Shown in pieces: positions 7,582 through 13,441 of a stretch of 13,441 bases of DNA; within the stretch, counting starts at the first letter, position 1, and every line of letters begins with the position of its first letter. The stretch comes from Methanobacteriota archaeon (GTDB taxonomy: Archaea; Thermoplasmatota; Poseidoniia; Poseidoniales; Poseidoniaceae): assembly GCA_002694245.1 (NCBI GenBank), contig NZLM01000040.1, positions 23,521-36,961 on the forward strand. The letters run 5' to 3'. A model generated the notes under the pieces. It made no database searches, was not told the DNA's origin, and saw nothing but the letters and a program-made list of their open reading frames with translations. A program made the translations under genes and the position numbers.

Positions 7582-8577
7582 ATGAATAATTCACATGATG
7601 TCAAAGTTCTAAGGCACGCAGACGACTTACTGAAGCGCGGATTTGCTTCTATGCTACAGGGTGGTGTGATTATGGATGTAGTCACTCCCGATCAGGCAGC
7701 CGTTGCTGAAGAAGCGGGCGCAGTGTCTGTAATGGCGTTGGAGAGAGTGCCTGCAGATATCAGAAAAGCAGGGGGTGTCGCAAGAACTTCCCACCCAGAC
7801 ATGATTACCGGAATTATAGACTGCACTTCTATTCCAGTTATGGCTAAATCAAGGATTGGTCATGAAGCAGAAACCCAAGTCCTTCAAGCACTAGGTGTCG
7901 ACATGGTCGATGAATCAGAAGTCCTGACACCTGCTGATCCATACTTCCACATTAACAAAAACAACCATGACATACCATTCGTTTGTGGTGCAACTGGTCT
8001 GGGTGAGGCCGTAAGAAGAATCTACGAGGGTGCAGCCATGATTAGGACAAAAGGGGAAGCAGGTACAGGAAATGTTGTGGCCGCTGTAACACATGCTAGA
8101 TTAATTGACCAAGAAGTCAGGCAAATCCAGACCTTGGATGATGACGGCTTAGACAATGCTGCAAACCTAATAATGGACAGATACAGAGTTCTAGCAGATT
8201 CAAGTGAGTTACCAGGTGTCTCAAACATGACACCATTCGGTGAAATTAATGACGAAATGCATGGCTCTATCCGCGACATACTTGTTGAGGTTGCAGAACT
8301 AGGACGCCTACCTGTTGTAACATTCTGTGCTGGTGGAATAGCGACTCCAGCTGATGCCTCGTTGATGATGCAGATGGGTGTAGATGGTGTCTTTGTAGGA
8401 TCTGGTATATTCAAGGCAGAAGATCCGCCAACAATGGCTGATGCAATTGTACTGGCTACAGCTCATTACGACGATCCGGACAAGGTCGCTGAGGCAATGT
8501 CCATGATGGATGGTGCACCGATGAAAGGTGACGAATTGGAGACACTTGAAATCAGACTAGACCAAAGAGGATGGTAA
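7582..8577 (+). CDS. pdxS: Pyridoxal 5'-phosphate synthase, synthase subunit PdxS
   Basis: The protein makes pyridoxal 5'-phosphate from ribose 5-phosphate, glyceraldehyde 3-phosphate and ammonia supplied by the glutaminase PdxT. It is 331 residues, close to the length of archaeal PdxS, with the full TIM-barrel motif set: GGVIMDV (28-34, catalytic-site Asp32), [12 protein letters not shown] (87-97) with K89 as the first Schiff-base Lys, [11 protein letters not shown] (109-119), and [13 protein letters not shown] (154-166) with K157 matching the second catalytic Lys. The phosphate loop CGATGLGEA replaces the more common CGxRNLGEA. No pdxT is present in the window, so the glutaminase partner must lie elsewhere. 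The gene is downstream of ferredoxin with no clear promoter of its own in the 59-base gap. Confidence 0.97.
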   Translation: MNNSHDVKVLRHADDLLKRGFASMLQGGVIMDVVTPDQAAVAEEAGAVSVMALERVPADIRKAGGVARTSHPDMITGIIDCTSIPVMAKSRIGHEAETQVLQALGVDMVDESEVLTPADPYFHINKNNHDIPFVCGATGLGEAVRRIYEGAAMIRTKGEAGTGNVVAAVTHARLIDQEVRQIQTLDDDGLDNAANLIMDRYRVLADSSELPGVSNMTPFGEINDEMHGSIRDILVEVAELGRLPVVTFCAGGIATPADASLMMQMGVDGVFVGSGIFKAEDPPTMADAIVLATAHYDDPDKVAEAMSMMDGAPMKGDELETLEIRLDQRGW

Positions 8578-8615
8578 GTTCCCTCTTCATTGCTTGATTT
8601 TGCCATCTATTCCTT

Positions 8616-8662
8616 TCATATAGGCCATGTTGGTCGGAGGGATGCAAGTGGGGTAGCCCCCG
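8616..8662 (+). promoter_or_regulatory. Possible promoter and leader hairpin ahead of eS1
   Basis: The 105-base gap between pdxS and the eS1 gene contains CATATA (8617-8622), a weak TATA-like element that would place transcription start near 8645 and give a leader of about 40 bases. In that leader GGGG-TAG-CCCC (8650-8660) can form a short four-pair hairpin. Both are weak by themselves. Confidence 0.3.
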
Positions 8663-8682
8663 CAATCTGAGAGTTGATTCGA

Positions 8683-9666
8683 ATGGCAGCAAAGAAGTTG
8701 AGTGCAAAGGCACGTGCAGCAGCACGTAAGCAGCGTGACAAGTGGAAGAACAAAAGATGGTTCACAATCCGTGCACCTCGACATCCATGGAACTTCAAGC
8801 GAATCGGAGAAACAATCGGAGAGACGGAAGAACATATCATGGGCAGGGTCTACGAAATGACCCAGCAAGAATTCAATGGTGACTTCACAAAGATGCACGT
8901 TTTGCTCAGGTTCAGAGTCACTGAAGTAGTCGGGCAAGACGCTCTTACAACATTTGTTGGTCATGCTCACCAATCAGACCATACCCGAAGACAAATTCGA
9001 AGGTACCGTGGAAAAGTAGACGATGTTGTAGACGTAGTCACTACCGATGGTTTCCTTGTCAGGATGAAACCCCTGATGATAACCGAGAGAAGATGTCAAA
9101 CATCTGTTAAGCAAGCGATGAGATCCAAATCTGCAGAAATCATTCGTTCATTTGCTGCAAAATCAAATTACTCGAAGTTGCAAGAAGCAATGCTCGGTGG
9201 AGACTTGGAAACTGAAATTAGAAATGCAGTCAAAACAATCTACCCATGCAGAAATGTAGTTATCAGAAAGAGTCAACTTCTGCAAACAGGTGTCATTACT
9301 GAAAAAGGACCAACACTTGATGAGATACACGCTGAAGAGGCAAGACAGGAAGCCGAACTGAAAGCAAAGAAAGCAGCAGCATTAGCTGAGGCGAGCATGG
9401 AAGAATCAGAGGAAGAAGATGTTTCAGATGATAGCGACCTTCTTGCTGCCGCAGAAGCAATGGAATCAATATCTGAAAAAGAGGAAGTTGTGGAAGAAGA
9501 ACAATCCGAAGAAGAGTCTGCCGAAGAGAAAACTGCTGATGATTCCAAAGAATCCGAGGCGGCCTTGATGAAGCTAAAGAAAGACGAATTAGTCGAGAAG
9601 GCTAAGGCAGCGGGAGTTGCTACTTCAGGCACCAAGGCCGACATTGTTGCTCGTCTGCTAGAGTGA
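8683..9666 (+). CDS. rps3ae: Ribosomal protein eS1 (S3Ae) with acidic tail and C-terminal SAP domain
   Basis: Residues 1-~215 are the archaeal/eukaryotic small-subunit protein eS1: a basic N-terminus (KKLSAKARAAARKQRDKWKNKRWFTIRAP), the RRQIRRYRGK segment (102-111) and the conserved RRCQTSVKQAMR region (136-147). Archaeal members normally end near residue 200-220. Here 110 extra residues follow: an Ala/Lys/Glu helix (~213-240), a strongly acidic Glu/Ser/Asp stretch (~240-292), and then LMKLKKDELVEKAKAAGVATSGTKADIVARLLE (~295-327), which fits a SAP domain (helix, Gly-x-x-x-x-Gly-x-K turn, helix), a DNA/RNA-binding fold. The ATG at 8683 gives the canonical MAxKK start; a TTG three codons upstream is in frame but unlikely. 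The frame runs without interruption, so the fusion is not an obvious frameshift artefact. The downstream gene starts within about ten bases. Confidence 0.93.
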   Translation: MAAKKLSAKARAAARKQRDKWKNKRWFTIRAPRHPWNFKRIGETIGETEEHIMGRVYEMTQQEFNGDFTKMHVLLRFRVTEVVGQDALTTFVGHAHQSDHTRRQIRRYRGKVDDVVDVVTTDGFLVRMKPLMITERRCQTSVKQAMRSKSAEIIRSFAAKSNYSKLQEAMLGGDLETEIRNAVKTIYPCRNVVIRKSQLLQTGVITEKGPTLDEIHAEEARQEAELKAKKAAALAEASMEESEEEDVSDDSDLLAAAEAMESISEKEEVVEEEQSEEESAEEKTADDSKESEAALMKLKKDELVEKAKAAGVATSGTKADIVARLLE

Positions 9667-9677
9667 GTTGGACACCG

Positions 9678-10415
9678 ATGCGTTTGGGCATCATCGGCGG
9701 CACGGCTATGACCAGCTTGGCAACTGATGAGTTTGAGGTTGATAGGGCTGACAAAATAGTTGCTCAAACCAAATTTGGTCAGGTCCCAATCCTTTGTGTG
9801 AAAACCGGAAAGAGTGAGCTGTTTTTTGTTGAGAGACATCACGGAAAAAGTACTACACCTCCGCATTCAATTAATCATAGAGCCAATATTGAAGCATTAT
9901 CTCAGGCAGGTGTAGACAGTATTATCGCAGTCTGTTCTGTTGGAACAATCCCAGACAACTTCCCGCCTGGATCGGTAGGCTATGCAACTCAATACATTGA
10001 TTTCACGGGCGTTGATATGTCATATCACGACCAGAGTGCAAGATTCACATCGATGACCAGTCCATTTGACAAGCATTTGAATGAAAAATTGCACTCTGTG
10101 CTATCTCCTATACAGCCGGGACTTAAGTTAGACAGAACATACTGGTTAGCGCATGGTCCACATTTTGAGACTGTTGCGGAAATCAATGCAATAGAAAAGT
10201 TGGGCGGGGAAGTTGTCGGAATGACAATGCCTCGAGAATGTAAACTTGCGGCAGAGTTGAAAATACCCTATGCTGCTATTCTGGTTTCAAGCAACTGGGC
10301 TGCTGGTAGAGAACCAGGAAACTCGTTGAAAGATTTAGATCACGACGAGGTCTCATCAAACGCCGAATCAAGATTGGCACCTGTTATTGAATGCATTAAA
10401 GCGCTCACGCAATAA
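9678..10415 (+). CDS. MTAP/PNP-family nucleoside phosphorylase, possibly 5'-methylthioinosine phosphorylase
   Basis: This 245-residue enzyme belongs to the trimeric purine nucleoside phosphorylase family, which splits methylthio- or purine nucleosides with phosphate and feeds purine and methionine salvage. Motifs are GIIGGTA (4-10), HHGKSTTPPHSINHRAN (54-70, phosphate and ribose binding), CSVGTI (86-91), GPHFET (160-165) and GMTMPRE (181-187). True adenosine-type MTAP enzymes carry an Asp-containing TDYDxW motif near the base pocket; here the corresponding region reads SSNWAAG (204-210). An Asn-Ala-Gly type pocket is known from methylthioinosine phosphorylases, so 6-oxopurine substrates are plausible, but this is an inference. 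The ATG gives the usual MRLGIIGG beginning; a GTG at 9663 overlapping the eS1 stop (GTGA) would add five residues. Confidence 0.88.
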   Translation: MRLGIIGGTAMTSLATDEFEVDRADKIVAQTKFGQVPILCVKTGKSELFFVERHHGKSTTPPHSINHRANIEALSQAGVDSIIAVCSVGTIPDNFPPGSVGYATQYIDFTGVDMSYHDQSARFTSMTSPFDKHLNEKLHSVLSPIQPGLKLDRTYWLAHGPHFETVAEINAIEKLGGEVVGMTMPRECKLAAELKIPYAAILVSSNWAAGREPGNSLKDLDHDEVSSNAESRLAPVIECIKALTQ

Positions 10416-10443
10416 CTAACAGATGTCACAATAAGCCCTCTAC

Positions 10444-10815
10444 ATGGGCAGAAGCGTCGAAGATTGGTTGTCAAGCACTGAGGATGATGAATGGAGTAAC
10501 ATGATGAGAAAAGTCGCGTCTTTCCATCACAAGCATGACTTTGCCGGGAATAATGGTCATGATATGGGTTATCGTATAGCATTGACAGTTGAAGAATTGG
10601 GAGAGTTAGCAGCAGCTGTTACAAAAAACAAGCCAATAGAAGAGTGTGCCGAAGAAATGGCAGATGTTCTAATTTTATTGATGGGTCATTCTTTGGCTAT
10701 GGAAATCGATCTAAAATCCGCTTTCGAAAATAAGTTTGAAAAAATAATGAAAAGACCTGCTAGGAAGGGACGGTTAGGCATTCGTGTAACTGATTACAAT
10801 TCACCAGACAGTTAG
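10444..10815 (+). CDS. MazG-like nucleotide pyrophosphohydrolase
   Basis: A 123-residue all-helical protein with the MazG metal-binding signature: EELGE (E51 and E54, ExxE) followed by EEMADVL (E71 and D74, ExxD). Such enzymes hydrolyse nucleoside triphosphates to monophosphate and pyrophosphate, and are used for house-cleaning of aberrant nucleotides or regulation of nucleotide pools. Single-domain forms like this act as dimers or tetramers in the family. The nucleotide specificity cannot be read from the sequence. The C-terminal ~20 residues (RPARKGRLGIRVTDYN) are basic and extend beyond the core. It follows the nucleoside phosphorylase by 28 bases, both acting on purine nucleotide metabolism, and its stop is only nine bases from the stop of the convergent flavodoxin gene. 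Confidence 0.85.
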   Translation: MGRSVEDWLSSTEDDEWSNMMRKVASFHHKHDFAGNNGHDMGYRIALTVEELGELAAAVTKNKPIEECAEEMADVLILLMGHSLAMEIDLKSAFENKFEKIMKRPARKGRLGIRVTDYNSPDS

Positions 10816-10824
10816 TTAAAGTGG

Positions 10825-11265
10825 TCACATTAATTTTGAAATCACTGTTTCAATCCATTCTTCAGCGTCGTCTTCGTAATCAACATCACAATCAACTCTA
10901 TCATGAATTCTCTTTGCTCCTTTTTCTTCCAAAATTCTGTCCCACTCCTTCCCAGCTTCACAAAACAAATCGAATGCAGTATCGCCTAAAGCAAGAACTG
11001 AGAAATTCATGTATTGTAAATCACATTCATCCAAACTCTCTACAAATTCAAACAAATCTATAGCGTTATCAGGTTGCTCTCCGTCCCCCCAAGTACTACA
11101 GACAATAAGCAAGTTTTCTATTATTGAAAATTCGTCATTATCTATTTCGTCCATTCCCATATTTACACAATTAAGTCCTGATTTATTGCCTACCTTGCAT
11201 ATGTCCATGGACAATAGTTCTGAATTTCCTGTCTCAGTTCCGTATAAGATAGTCACTTTCTTCAT
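10825..11265 (-). CDS. Flavodoxin-like FMN protein
   Basis: A single flavodoxin domain of 146 residues. The FMN phosphate loop is TETGNS (10-15, T-x-T-G-x-S/T), the first isoalloxazine loop STWGDGEQPD (57-66), and the second region ALGDTAFDLFCEAGKEWD (92-109). The STWGDG and LGDT wording is closest to the flavodoxin domains of the MioC/CysJ/P450-reductase group, and it stands alone here without a reductase domain. It probably carries single electrons in place of ferredoxin, the usual role of flavodoxin under iron shortage. The protein is strongly acidic. The ATG at 11265 is preceded by AAAGG, with a TATA box about 33 bases upstream and the 16-bp palindrome directly beyond that. The gene points away from the oxidoreductase at 11353. 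Confidence 0.9.
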   Translation of the reverse strand: MKKVTILYGTETGNSELLSMDICKVGNKSGLNCVNMGMDEIDNDEFSIIENLLIVCSTWGDGEQPDNAIDLFEFVESLDECDLQYMNFSVLALGDTAFDLFCEAGKEWDRILEEKGAKRIHDRVDCDVDYEDDAEEWIETVISKLM

Positions 11266-11294
11266 CCTTTTCGGTTAATGGTAGAGGGACGTAG

Positions 11295-11302
11295 TATAAA
11301 AA
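11295..11302 (-). promoter_or_regulatory. TATA box for the flavodoxin gene
   Basis: On the minus strand this reads TTTTTATA, about 33 bases from the flavodoxin ATG. That predicts transcription starting within about ten bases of the start codon. The palindrome at 11303-11318 directly abuts it on the upstream side, where TFB would bind. Confidence 0.5.
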
Positions 11303-11318
11303 TTTAGGGCGCCCTAAA
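11303..11318. promoter_or_regulatory. Perfect 16-bp palindrome between divergent promoters, candidate operator
   Basis: TTTAGGGCGCCCTAAA is a perfect inverted repeat centred in the 87-base gap between the flavodoxin and oxidoreductase genes. It abuts the flavodoxin TATA box on one side and ends four bases before the oxidoreductase TATA box on the other, so one bound protein would cover the BRE of both promoters. It shares TTTAGG-N4-CCTAAA with the site at 7167-7182. Confidence 0.7.
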
Positions 11319-11322
11319 AAAA

Positions 11323-11330
11323 TATTATAT
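11323..11330 (+). promoter_or_regulatory. TATA box for the quinone-oxidoreductase-like gene
   Basis: TATTATAT lies about 26 bases from its centre to the ATG at 11353, the spacing expected for a leaderless archaeal transcript. It sits four bases downstream of the palindrome. Confidence 0.5.
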
Positions 11331-11352
11331 TGTTGTTCAATAACCAGAACAT

Positions 11353-12369
11353 ATGCCCTTTAGCGTGGTTATCACAAAAGCAGGGTCTCCATCTGTCTTG
11401 AAGATTCAGGAAATTGAAATGCCAATTCCAAAATCACAAGAGGTCTGCATAAAAGTTCACTATGCAGGCATAAATTTTGCAGACACACTGATGAGATTAG
11501 GTTTGTATCGTCCACGTCCTCCTTTTCCCTTTACACCAGGTTACGAACTGAGCGGTGTGATTGAATCTCTGGGTCCAGATGTAACAGGCCTTGAGATTGG
11601 GCAAAGAGTCGTAGCTGCAATGCCAACTGGAGGTCAATGTAGCCATGTTTCAGTAAATCAATCGAGAGTTATACCAATACCGGATGAAATGGGATTGGAC
11701 GAAGCGGCGGCTATCCCAGTAACCTATCTCACAGCACACCATATGCTCCACTACCTTGGTCACCTTAAGAAGGGCGAGACTGTATTAATACACGGCGGAG
11801 CAGGTGGTGTAGGAACTGCTGCCTTGCAATTATGTCAATGGGCAGGTGTAGACCAAGTTTGGGCTACAGCCTCTGGAAGTAAGTCCGAAATAATTGAGAA
11901 GTATGGTGGAGTTGCTATAGATCGGCATAATGATGATTTCACTAAAATTATCAAAGATGCCACTGATGGTCGAGGAGTTGACCATATTTTAGATCCTATT
12001 GGTGGTGATAATTTGACCCGAAGTTTGTCTGTTTTGGCAGAGGGAGGAAAACTGTACACATTCGGTCTTTCATCAGCAGCCCCTTCATCAAAAAGGTCGA
12101 TAATTAAGGCATTTTTTGCTCTCAGAAAAACCCCAAAATTCGATGCTCTTCGATTAATGACAAGAAATAGGGGTGTTTTTGGTGTACACATGGGTACATG
12201 GAAAAACGAATCAGCAATGGTTGAGCAGCTTCATCGTATAATGGATGGAATAAGGAGTGGACATCTAAAACCAGTAATTGACTCTGTCTTTGATGCCAAG
12301 GACGTTTCATTGGCACATCAGCACATACATGATGGTAAAAATGTTGGAAAGGTTTTGCTGAAATTCTAG
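11353..12369 (+). CDS. NADPH:quinone oxidoreductase-like MDR protein (zinc-free, VAT1/zeta-crystallin type)
   Basis: A 338-residue medium-chain dehydrogenase/reductase. The N-terminal GroES-like domain shows GINFADTLMRLGLYRPRPPFPFTPGYELSGVIESLG (39-74), the quinone-oxidoreductase form without the Cys and His ligands of zinc alcohol dehydrogenases. The cofactor domain carries HGGAGGVGTAALQL (147-160) as the NAD(P)-binding glycine motif. The C-terminal half contains DPIGG (~215) and RGVFGVHMG, typical of VAT1-like members. These proteins reduce quinones or enones with NAD(P)H; the physiological substrate is unknown. The ATG fits a leaderless start behind the TATA box at 11323. The shared control region suggests it is regulated together with the divergent flavodoxin. 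It converges on lemA with a 37-base gap, in which I see no clear terminator. Confidence 0.9.
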   Translation: MPFSVVITKAGSPSVLKIQEIEMPIPKSQEVCIKVHYAGINFADTLMRLGLYRPRPPFPFTPGYELSGVIESLGPDVTGLEIGQRVVAAMPTGGQCSHVSVNQSRVIPIPDEMGLDEAAAIPVTYLTAHHMLHYLGHLKKGETVLIHGGAGGVGTAALQLCQWAGVDQVWATASGSKSEIIEKYGGVAIDRHNDDFTKIIKDATDGRGVDHILDPIGGDNLTRSLSVLAEGGKLYTFGLSSAAPSSKRSIIKAFFALRKTPKFDALRLMTRNRGVFGVHMGTWKNESAMVEQLHRIMDGIRSGHLKPVIDSVFDAKDVSLAHQHIHDGKNVGKVLLKF

Positions 12370-12406
12370 CTACCCATAATAGTAAAACAACCATCAGTCG
12401 TTGAGA

Positions 12407-12985
12407 TTAATCAAAGTTAATTTCAACAGCTTCCCTTTGTACAGGATCATTGACCTCGAATAGGTCTCTTCTTGCAGCGTTTTTCATGCCAGCAACGATA
12501 CTGGTAGGAATCATTTGAATGGCAGCATTCCAATTTGTTGCACTTGAGTTGTAAAATTCTCTCCTGTCAGAGACCTGATTTTCTATCGAAACAAGTTGGT
12601 TTTGTATGTTTACAAATGATGAATCTGCTTTTAGGTCAGGATACTGCTCTGCGACCATATTTATCCGAGGCATTAGGCCTGCCAATGTTCCTTCAGCTGC
12701 ACCAACTCCACGGACATCACCCGATGCTAGTGCGCCTGCGGCTGTTTGACGAGCAAGTGCAAATTGTTCGAATATTTCCCTTTCATGCTTTGCATAGCCC
12801 TTTACTATGTTCACTAGGTTGGGTATCATGTCATATCTTTGTTTAAGCAGTACATCAATGTCTGACCAAGACTTGTTGACATTCTCCTCAAGGCGTACTA
12901 AACGGTTCCAAGTGCTAATGAACCAAATCAAGACTATGATTACCAAGACACCAGCAATGGCTCCAATAACGATACCTGCGCTCAT
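12407..12985 (-). CDS. lemA: LemA family protein
   Basis: A 192-residue protein with one N-terminal membrane helix (~4-24) and a long helical cytoplasmic or external body. The family signature is clear: W-N-R-L-V-R-L-E-E-N-V-N-K-S-W-S-D-I-D-V-L-L, then QRYDMIPNLVNIVKGYAKHE, and the distal SVEN/RREFYNSSATNWN-type segment (SIENQVSDRREFYNSSATNWN) near ~132-152. LemA proteins are widespread and their molecular function is unresolved. Length matches the family. The ATG is at 12985 on the minus strand; upstream is TGTATATC (12994-13001), too close for a standard TATA spacing, so the promoter is not certain. It lies 54 bases downstream of the dihydrofolate reductase gene and may be co-transcribed with it. 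Confidence 0.93.
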   Translation of the reverse strand: MSAGIVIGAIAGVLVIIVLIWFISTWNRLVRLEENVNKSWSDIDVLLKQRYDMIPNLVNIVKGYAKHEREIFEQFALARQTAAGALASGDVRGVGAAEGTLAGLMPRINMVAEQYPDLKADSSFVNIQNQLVSIENQVSDRREFYNSSATNWNAAIQMIPTSIVAGMKNAARRDLFEVNDPVQREAVEINFD

Positions 12986-13039
12986 AGTATTGCGATATAC
13001 AGGGCTCTATTCAACTATTCCATCGCCGATAGGTGCAAA

Positions 13040-13441
13040 TTATTCCCGTTTCCAGACTTGAAAAACCATGTCATGTTGGTCATTGGGGCCTGCAGTTACA
13101 TGTTTTTCTTCATCAAGTATGAAACCCCTGCCAGTTATATCTGGGAAATAAGTATCAGCCCCACTAACTCTAGTGTCTATTATTGTACGGTGTAATATCG
13201 TAACTTTGTCTAAGAACAATTCGTAAATTTGCCCACCCCCTATCACCCAACCATCCATTTCTAAGGCTTGTTCGAGTGTTATGACTTCAACTGAGTCGAT
13301 ATTTCCTCTTGAAAGAACATAATGCTCCCGACCAGGTAGTTTTCCCGGAAGTGAGTCCCATGTTTTTCTGCCCATAATTAGGTTTGAATTCATTGTAATT
13401 TGTTTGAAGTGCTTTAGGTCTGTAGATTGCCTCCATGGAAG
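13040..13441 (-). CDS. folA: Dihydrofolate reductase (5' partial, runs off the right edge)
   Basis: The enzyme reduces dihydrofolate to tetrahydrofolate with NADPH for thymidylate and purine synthesis. The frame is open to the window edge on the minus strand; 133 residues are visible, beginning LPWRQSTDLKHFKQIT, which matches the family segment containing the substrate-binding Asp (E. coli Asp27). The ATG at 13393 is therefore an internal Met and the true start lies outside. Further motifs are IMGRKTWDSLPGKLPGR (NADPH binding), VLSR, and WVIGGGQIYELFL (the second cofactor glycine motif), with GADTYFPD near the C-terminus. The usual N-terminal strand and the Leu-Pro after the PW are altered (PWRQS rather than PWxLP). 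Bacterial-type DHFR occurs in haloarchaea and marine Group II archaea. Confidence 0.95.
   Translation of the reverse strand, partial: LPWRQSTDLKHFKQITMNSNLIMGRKTWDSLPGKLPGREHYVLSRGNIDSVEVITLEQALEMDGWVIGGGQIYELFLDKVTILHRTIIDTRVSGADTYFPDITGRGFILDEEKHVTAGPNDQHDMVFQVWKRE

Noticed and set aside
7272..7589. 105-codon plus-strand frame overlapping ferredoxin
   Set aside because: It is a shadow frame of the cysteine-motif ferredoxin gene and has no recognisable features.
8620..8692. tRNA-like wording (GGTAGCCCC and GATTCGAAT) ahead of eS1
   Set aside because: No acceptor or anticodon stems pair around it, and it would overlap the eS1 start codon.
8587..8973. 128-codon minus-strand frame covering the eS1 start
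   Set aside because: It is Cys-rich and irregular, lies antisense to a confident ribosomal protein gene, and matches no family.
9273..9866. 197-codon open frame on the minus strand
   Set aside because: It is the Ser-rich shadow of the Glu-rich eS1 tail and shows no domain or start context.
13391..13393. ATG as the start of the dihydrofolate reductase gene
   Set aside because: The frame continues upstream to the edge and encodes the conserved PW...DLKHFK segment, so the Met is internal.
13413..13430. TTTAGG half-site near the right edge
   Set aside because: The opposite half does not match CCTAAA, and the bases are coding sequence of dihydrofolate reductase (Asp-Leu-Lys).

Overview
The window reads as a gene-dense piece of a euryarchaeal chromosome, with AT-rich codon use. 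Archaeal markers are a ribosomal protein eS1 (S3Ae), a COG1340-type archaeal coiled-coil protein, a DtxR/IdeR-type regulator, TATA boxes at leaderless or nearly leaderless distances, and very tight gene packing. The CARDB-like surface protein carrying zinc ribbons, together with a bacterial-type dihydrofolate reductase, fits marine Group II/III (Poseidoniia-like) archaea. That placement is an inference from gene content, not a proven assignment. Genes at both window edges are cut.

Positions 1-7171 (+ strand) hold a probable long transcription unit. It contains a membrane-anchored Ig/CARDB-like protein ending in two zinc ribbons (5' end missing), a DtxR-family metal regulator, a 4-5 helix membrane protein of unknown function, a COG1340 coiled-coil protein, a sugar-phosphate nucleotidyltransferase and two small unrecognised proteins. 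From the regulator onward the genes overlap or nearly touch, and several begin with TTG.

Positions 7167-10815 (+ strand) hold housekeeping genes: a 7Fe ferredoxin with its own promoter, pdxS (vitamin B6 synthesis), eS1 with an unusual acidic tail and C-terminal SAP domain, a purine nucleoside phosphorylase of the MTAP/MTIP type, and a MazG-like pyrophosphohydrolase.

Positions 10825-13441 change strand repeatedly. A flavodoxin (-) is divergent from an NADPH:quinone-oxidoreductase-like gene (+), which converges on lemA (-). A dihydrofolate reductase (-) runs off the right edge.

The most interesting signal is a pair of perfect 16-bp palindromes of the form TTTAGG-N4-CCTAAA. One lies in front of the ferredoxin (7167-7182). 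The other lies exactly between the two TATA boxes of the divergent flavodoxin/oxidoreductase promoters (11303-11318). The half-sites match those of the DtxR/IdeR iron box, and the window encodes a regulator with IdeR-like metal ligands. Together these suggest a local iron-responsive ferredoxin/flavodoxin switch in this archaeon. No mobile element, CRISPR array, rRNA or tRNA was seen, and no non-coding stretch exceeds about 110 bases.
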